Shown: positions 1 to 64,000 of the stretch, piece by piece | How positions within the stretch are numbered: position 1 is the stretch's first letter | Layout: the number at the start of each line of letters is the position of its first letter | NCBI GenBank assembly: GCA_054601695.1 | Contig: BAAHQB010000228.1 | Location: 62,001 to 126,000 of the forward strand | Source of the DNA: Amorphochlora amoebiformis | Taxonomy: Eukaryota; Cercozoa; Chlorarachniophyceae | Direction of reading: 5' to 3' | DNA length: 64,000 bases | Translations under genes and position numbers: made by a program | The notes under the pieces: model-generated | What the model was told of the DNA's origin: nothing | Seen by the model: only the letters and a program-made list of their open reading frames with translations | Databases searched by the model: none

Positions 1-40
1 TCGTGAATGATTTCATTATTTTTTTCTTTTTTTTTTTTAG

Positions 41-31319
<31,279 letters not shown>

Positions 31320-31404
31320 CTAGTACTAGTAGTTAGACGGCCTAATATTCGTAATTACTATTAATTTATCTAGTTAATGCATGTGCAACAGTCTTGGTAA
31401 TATG

Positions 31405-31481
<77 letters not shown>

Positions 31482-31531
31482 TTGAAGTTAGTAATTGAGT
31501 ACGACATTGCACCCAGCAAAACAGGAAATTA

Positions 31532-31568
<37 letters not shown>

Positions 31569-32536
31569 ACTAGATATATATATATATACTAGATATATAT
31601 AATATCTACTGACTAGACTGAGTAACATTCGTTACGACATTGCATCCTACTAGTCCTAGTGTCCCAGAGCCAGTAGTCTAGAGAGTGTGGGGGAAATGCC
31701 GATCTAGCGATAGGTCTAGAGGTACTAAATTGAATTATCAATTTAAATTTTATTTTACTATCCGAAGTTAGAAAGTACTTCCTTAGTTTCTAGACTTTAT
31801 ATCTAGTATGTACAAATCATGATAAAATTAGACCTCCCTCGTTTTAAAAGACTCATTACTTACGTAGCTAATAGCTAAAATTATTCTAGCGTATACTCAA
31901 TATTCTATAGTTCTAATTACGACTCATCATCGAAGCTAGCCTCATAACCTAGATAACTAGCATAAATGCATGATTAAATGTATAAATTACTGTAATATGA
32001 TGTGTAGGATGTTAACGCGTATAATATTAGAGTTACATCATCAAAGCCTCATAACTAGCATAAACTAGATAAATGCATGATATATAGGATATAAGTGTAT
32101 AAATTCTAGAAATTACTGTAATTGTGGTTTCGAAAAATTGCACAATGCATTATACTGTAATTTGTACATCGATATGTAAACATATGTACATATATACATA
32201 TGTATATATATCTCGTATATATATATATTTAAATATAAAAATCTAGTATATAGATACATATATATATATTTTTATATATATATATATATATATTTATATA
32301 CATATATATATACTATACCGTATGATATATATATATATATATATACACACATCATAATCGACAATTATATTCTTTATAATCTCACATCAGTCCGTGATCA
32401 CATTTAGGTATTTCTAAAATAATGCCGTTCGACACTCTCTAGACATCTCTAGACCAGCTAGACTCTAAATACGCAGGTAGATACTGCGCTATTTCCAAGA
32501 ATACATCTTTGTTTTCAAAAGCCTGATCACGACTCT
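31320..32536. other. Convergent intergenic spacer, largely non-repetitive
   Basis: No exon chain enters it. It is AT-rich with many CTAG tetramers, only short (TA)n at 31404-31480, 31535-31600 and 32205-32345, and an imperfect tandem duplication of about 110 bp (about 31925-32125). A minus-strand AATAAA complement (tttatt) lies near 31750. It should hold both 3' ends. Confidence 0.65.
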
Positions 32537-63911
<31,375 letters not shown>

Positions 63912-63915
63912 CTTA

Positions 63916-63979
<64 letters not shown>

Positions 63980-64000
63980 GTATGTATGTTATATTTGTAT

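Overview
The window is nuclear DNA of a eukaryote with extremely repeat-inflated introns. About nine tenths of it is simple repeat: (TA)n microsatellite everywhere, plus blocks of the telomere-type hexamer CCCTAA/TTAGGG, purine or pyrimidine tracts, a (CG)n tract and many minisatellites. The long [24 protein letters not shown] or RARARA reading frames are translations of these repeats and are not genes. There is nothing bacterial here: no operons, tRNA, rRNA or CRISPR. CCCTAA is the telomere unit of animals, fungi and many protists. The two genes point to a lineage that keeps polycystin-1-type GPS proteins and class C GPCRs. I cannot name the species.

Hidden in the repeats are about 85 very short unique segments (mostly 13-130 nt) flanked by AG on one side and GT on the other. 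Read as exons they join with matching codon phase into two convergent genes. Gene A (+ strand, enters from the left, stop at 31319) has 46 proposed exons covering about 2.27 kb of coding sequence. It encodes a membrane protein with a GAIN/GPS-like cleavage motif, a first membrane helix, then helices like TM2-TM6 of polycystin-1. There is no PLAT domain, and the C-terminus falls where the polycystin channel would be expected. Gene B (- strand, enters from the right, stop at 32537-32539) has about 40 proposed exons. It encodes a class C GPCR, GABA-B/Grl-like: the end of a periplasmic-binding-type ectodomain, seven helices with the family's landmark residues, and a Ser/Lys-rich tail. From 61127 to 32537, 33 consecutive exons stay in phase for 459 codons.

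Layout: 1-31319 gene A; 31320-32536 a non-repetitive CTAG-rich spacer between the two 3' ends; 32537-64000 gene B. Introns make up more than 90 percent of each gene. Three patterns stand out. (1) The repeats themselves carry splice signals: (TA)n gives tatag| acceptors and |gtatat donors, and CCCTAAC gives ccctag|/ttag| acceptors, |gtaacc donors and branch-site-like CTAAC. (2) Many exons are accompanied by decaying partial copies of their own edge: 5' edges are copied only upstream and 3' edges only downstream, each separated by (TA)n. (3) Telomere-type arrays mostly lie with CCCTAA on the transcribed gene's sense strand. Exon borders and the functional calls come from reading alone; cDNA would settle them.
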